From the NCBI GenBank assembly GCA_017534025.1, contig JAFWDF010000019.1, positions 1 through 7,609 of the forward strand: DNA of 7,609 nucleotides, written 5' to 3'. Below are positions 5,657-7,609 of this stretch, in pieces (positions within the stretch are counted from its first letter, which is position 1; every line of letters starts with the position of its first letter). The position numbers and the translations under genes are program-made. Under the pieces are notes generated by a model. The model did no database searches and was not told the DNA's origin. It saw only the letters and a list, made by a program, of their open reading frames with translations. This DNA is from Bacillota bacterium (GTDB taxonomy: Bacteria; Bacillota; Clostridia; Peptostreptococcales; Anaerovoracaceae).

Positions 5657-5701
5657 GGGGCTGTGGAGCTTGAGGTCTTAAAACTCATTATTCACAGCCC
5701 C
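5657..5701 (+). terminator. Hairpin after uraA, probable terminator without a T-run
   Basis: GGGGCTGTGGA (5657-5667) pairs with TTCACAGCCCC (5691-5701), 11 pairs with one wobble, and TGAG/CTCA (5671-5674/5684-5687) closes an inner stem. It starts five bases after the uraA stop. No T-run follows on the + strand, so termination may be weak or the hairpin may instead protect the mRNA end. Its left arm is nearly identical to the terminator at 272-320. Confidence 0.5.
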
Positions 5702-5730
5702 ATGAGAATTTATGTGTGGGGGAAGTAATC

Positions 5731-7407
5731 ATGAAAAACTGGAAATTAAGCAAGCACAGTCATGCTGCAGTCAAGGGGGCCAACACTGCAGCTGCGGCAG
5801 GCGCCACGGCAGTTCCGGCAGCCACGGCTGTCAGCCTGCGCAGGATTATGGCGCTGGTCCTTACGGCTATTTTACTGGTGACCATGCTGCCGCTGGCGGG
5901 CCTGGCGGCCGGGCAGATGAGCAATGCAACGGGCCTGGCAGGTTCCGGCCATCCGGACCAGTCGCCGGCCTTTCTTTCCGCGTTCACCGCGCATGCGGCG
6001 TCGAATCCGACGTCCGGCAGCTGCGGGGATAACGTGAAATGGAAATACAGCACCAGCAGCAAGACGCTGACGATCAGCGGAAGCGGTGCAATGTGGGACT
6101 GGCAGGACCCGCTGGATGAAACTGCGGAGGAATTCGCGCCGTGGCTTTATTATTACTACGACGAGATCAAAACCGTTAACATTCAGTCCGGCATTACTGA
6201 AATCGGCACCTACTGCTTTGCGGAATGCGAAGCCCTGACCAGCGTGAGCATTCCGTCCAGTGTAACGGCTATTTGGGACGGCGCGTTCCAGGAATGCATC
6301 AGCCTCAAAAGCATTACCATACCGAACAGTGTGAAGACCATCGCCGACTACGCCTTTGCATTCTGCGATTCGCTGAGCACGGTCACTGTGCCTGCCAGTG
6401 TGACGGAATTGAGCATTCTGGCTTTCTTCTACAGTGACGGGAACCGGAGCATTAACGTGGCATCCGGCAATACGAAGTTTAAATCCGTCGACGGCGTGGT
6501 GTTCTCCAAAGACGGGAAAGAGCTGGTGATTTACCCGACCGGCAAAACGAATCATGTTTATAATGTCCCGTCCGGCACCACGACGATCGGGGAGGGAGCT
6601 TTCCTTTATAATGCCAATCTCCGGGCAGTTGCGGTTCCGGAGGGCGTGACGATGATCGGGTACAACGCATTCCTGTTCTCGGAAAAGCTGATGCGGATCA
6701 GCCTGCCGGCCAGTCTGAAGACAGTGCAGAAGACGGCGTTTGACGCCTGCAATGCACTGACGGATGTATTCTACGCCGGCACGGCTTCCCAGAAGTCTTC
6801 GATCAGCATTCAGGCGGAGAACGATCCGCTGCGCAATGCGGAATGGCACTATAATACTTCTTCCACCGATATGCTGACACGGTTCTTTGAGGATGTGGAG
6901 AAGGGTTCCTGGTATGCGGAAGCCGTGGACTGGGCCGCGCGCAATGGCATTACCACCGGTACGTCGGACATTACGTTCAGCCCGACGAAACCTTGTGACC
7001 GGGCGCAGATGGTGACATTCCTCTGGCGCGCCGCAAATTCTCCGGAGCCGAAAATCAAGACGCACCCGTTTGAGGATGTAGCGCCGGGCTCTTATTATGA
7101 AAAAGCCGTCGTCTGGGCGATGGAAAACAGTATAACCAATGGCATGGATCCGACCCATTTTGGGCCGACTTCTTTGGTGACCCGCGGACAGACCGTGACC
7201 TTCCTGTACCGCTGGAAGAACTCTCCGGCAATTGACGAAGGAGAGGCCAATCCGTTCCTGGATGTAAACAGTGCCGATTTCTTCTATTATCCGGTCCTCT
7301 GGGCCGTCAAGAATAATGTGACCAACGGCATATCGGCGAATACCTTTGCGCCGGGCGAGACATGCACCCGCGCGCAGATCGTGACCTTCCTGTACCGCGC
7401 GAAATAG
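5731..7407 (+). CDS. Secreted BspA-type leucine-rich-repeat protein with three SLH domains
   Basis: This 558-residue protein is predicted to be exported and held on the cell wall. The ATG at 5731 has GGGGGAAG (5718-5725) with a 5-base gap; the in-frame GTG at 5716 overlaps that site and is unlikely. The N-terminus has a long polar, alanine-rich n-region (1-38), then a hydrophobic core (39-60, IMALVLTAILLVTM) and AGLAAG as a possible cleavage area. From about 95 comes SGSCGDNVKWKY and LTISGSGAMWDW, the usual lead-in to clostridial LRR_5 arrays. Repeats of the type 'A-F-x-x-C-x-x-L-x-S-V-x-I-P-x-S-V-x-x-I' run from about 150 to 370, interrupted by a VFSKDGKELVIYPTGK insert. Three SLH domains follow (about 385-440, 445-500, 507-558), which bind secondary cell-wall polymer. 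The role may be adhesion or surface binding; the ligand is unknown. Confidence 0.92.
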   Translation: MKNWKLSKHSHAAVKGANTAAAAGATAVPAATAVSLRRIMALVLTAILLVTMLPLAGLAAGQMSNATGLAGSGHPDQSPAFLSAFTAHAASNPTSGSCGDNVKWKYSTSSKTLTISGSGAMWDWQDPLDETAEEFAPWLYYYYDEIKTVNIQSGITEIGTYCFAECEALTSVSIPSSVTAIWDGAFQECISLKSITIPNSVKTIADYAFAFCDSLSTVTVPASVTELSILAFFYSDGNRSINVASGNTKFKSVDGVVFSKDGKELVIYPTGKTNHVYNVPSGTTTIGEGAFLYNANLRAVAVPEGVTMIGYNAFLFSEKLMRISLPASLKTVQKTAFDACNALTDVFYAGTASQKSSISIQAENDPLRNAEWHYNTSSTDMLTRFFEDVEKGSWYAEAVDWAARNGITTGTSDITFSPTKPCDRAQMVTFLWRAANSPEPKIKTHPFEDVAPGSYYEKAVVWAMENSITNGMDPTHFGPTSLVTRGQTVTFLYRWKNSPAIDEGEANPFLDVNSADFFYYPVLWAVKNNVTNGISANTFAPGETCTRAQIVTFLYRAK

Positions 7408-7467
7408 AATTATTGTAATGTTTCCGCGCCCGGGGAACCGGAGCGCAGATAAACGGAACTGGAACAG

Positions 7468-7521
7468 AGTCCCGGGAACATCCATTTTTGTATGGATGCT
7501 CCCGGGGCTTTTTTTATTTTT
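7468..7521 (+). terminator. Strong intrinsic terminator after the LRR-SLH gene
   Basis: AGTCCCGGGA (7468-7477) pairs with TCCCGGGGCT (7500-7509), with one wobble. After one A-C mismatch, CATCCAT (7479-7485) pairs with ATGGATG (7492-7498) over a 6-base loop. A T-run (7509-7515, then TTTTT 7517-7521) follows directly. Confidence 0.93.
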
Positions 7522-7581
7522 GCCAACCCTCTCAATAATTGCTTAATACAAATATTAAACATTAATATACATCTATTATTT

Positions 7582-7603
7582 TGTTGGACATCTGTTGGAC
7601 ATC
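7582..7603. repeat. 11-base tandem direct repeat at the right edge
   Basis: TGTTGGACATC occurs twice in a row (7582-7592 and 7593-7603), just after an AT-rich stretch (7522-7581). Its first nine bases equal the outer-stem arm of structured repeat copy 2 (641-649). The following GGACATCTTATGC (7597-7609) matches GGACATCTTACTGC (687-700) except for one missing base. It could be a paired operator one helical turn apart, or the start of another copy of the repeat beyond the window. Confidence 0.6.
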
Positions 7604-7609
7604 TTATGC

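Noticed and set aside
7539..7568. Possible promoter for a gene beyond the right edge (TTGCTT, TAATAT)
   Set aside because: Both boxes match consensus poorly, in an AT-rich stretch where such matches are expected by chance.

Overview
The window looks like a GC-rich chromosomal segment of a Gram-positive anaerobe, most likely a member of Clostridia (Lachnospiraceae or a related family). The reasons are strong purine-rich Shine-Dalgarno sites, a clostridial-type short-chain flavodoxin end, a short nitroreductase, and a secreted BspA-type leucine-rich-repeat protein with three SLH domains. The taxonomic placement is inference from gene content; no marker gene is present.

Layout. (1) Bases 1-136 are the C-terminal end of a flavodoxin. 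(2) Bases 137-838 hold no convincing protein gene. They contain a nested inverted repeat, an intrinsic terminator (272-320), a tandem array of eight GGTACG-type units (336-413), and a modular structured repeat: a half copy (451-486) and two full copies (506-599 and 632-725) exactly 126 bases apart. (3) Bases 839-1917 are a translationally overlapped pair: a nitroreductase-family flavoprotein and an RNA 2',3'-cyclic phosphodiesterase (ThpR/LigT family). (4) A convergent MFS transporter runs from 3225 back to 1948. (5) A divergent promoter region (3226-3450) separates it from the uracil salvage pair upp and uraA/pyrP (3451-5651). (6) A hairpin separates these from a cell-wall-anchored LRR-SLH protein (5731-7407), which ends in a strong terminator. 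(7) The right edge is AT-rich and ends in an 11-base tandem direct repeat that shares words with the structured repeat on the left.

How the genes work together. UraA imports uracil and Upp converts it to UMP with PRPP, so these two form a complete uracil salvage unit. The other genes are ordinary housekeeping or accessory functions with no evident pathway link to each other.

The most interesting signal is the tandem structured element upstream of the nitroreductase. Its two copies are only about 72% identical by hand count. Even so, the inner hairpin is kept by three compensated base-pair changes plus one wobble, and the outer stem is kept by two wobble changes. Substitutions show no codon periodicity. 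All wobbles are G-U on the + strand, which suggests a selected RNA structure read in the direction of the nitroreductase gene. I do not recognise it as a known RNA class.
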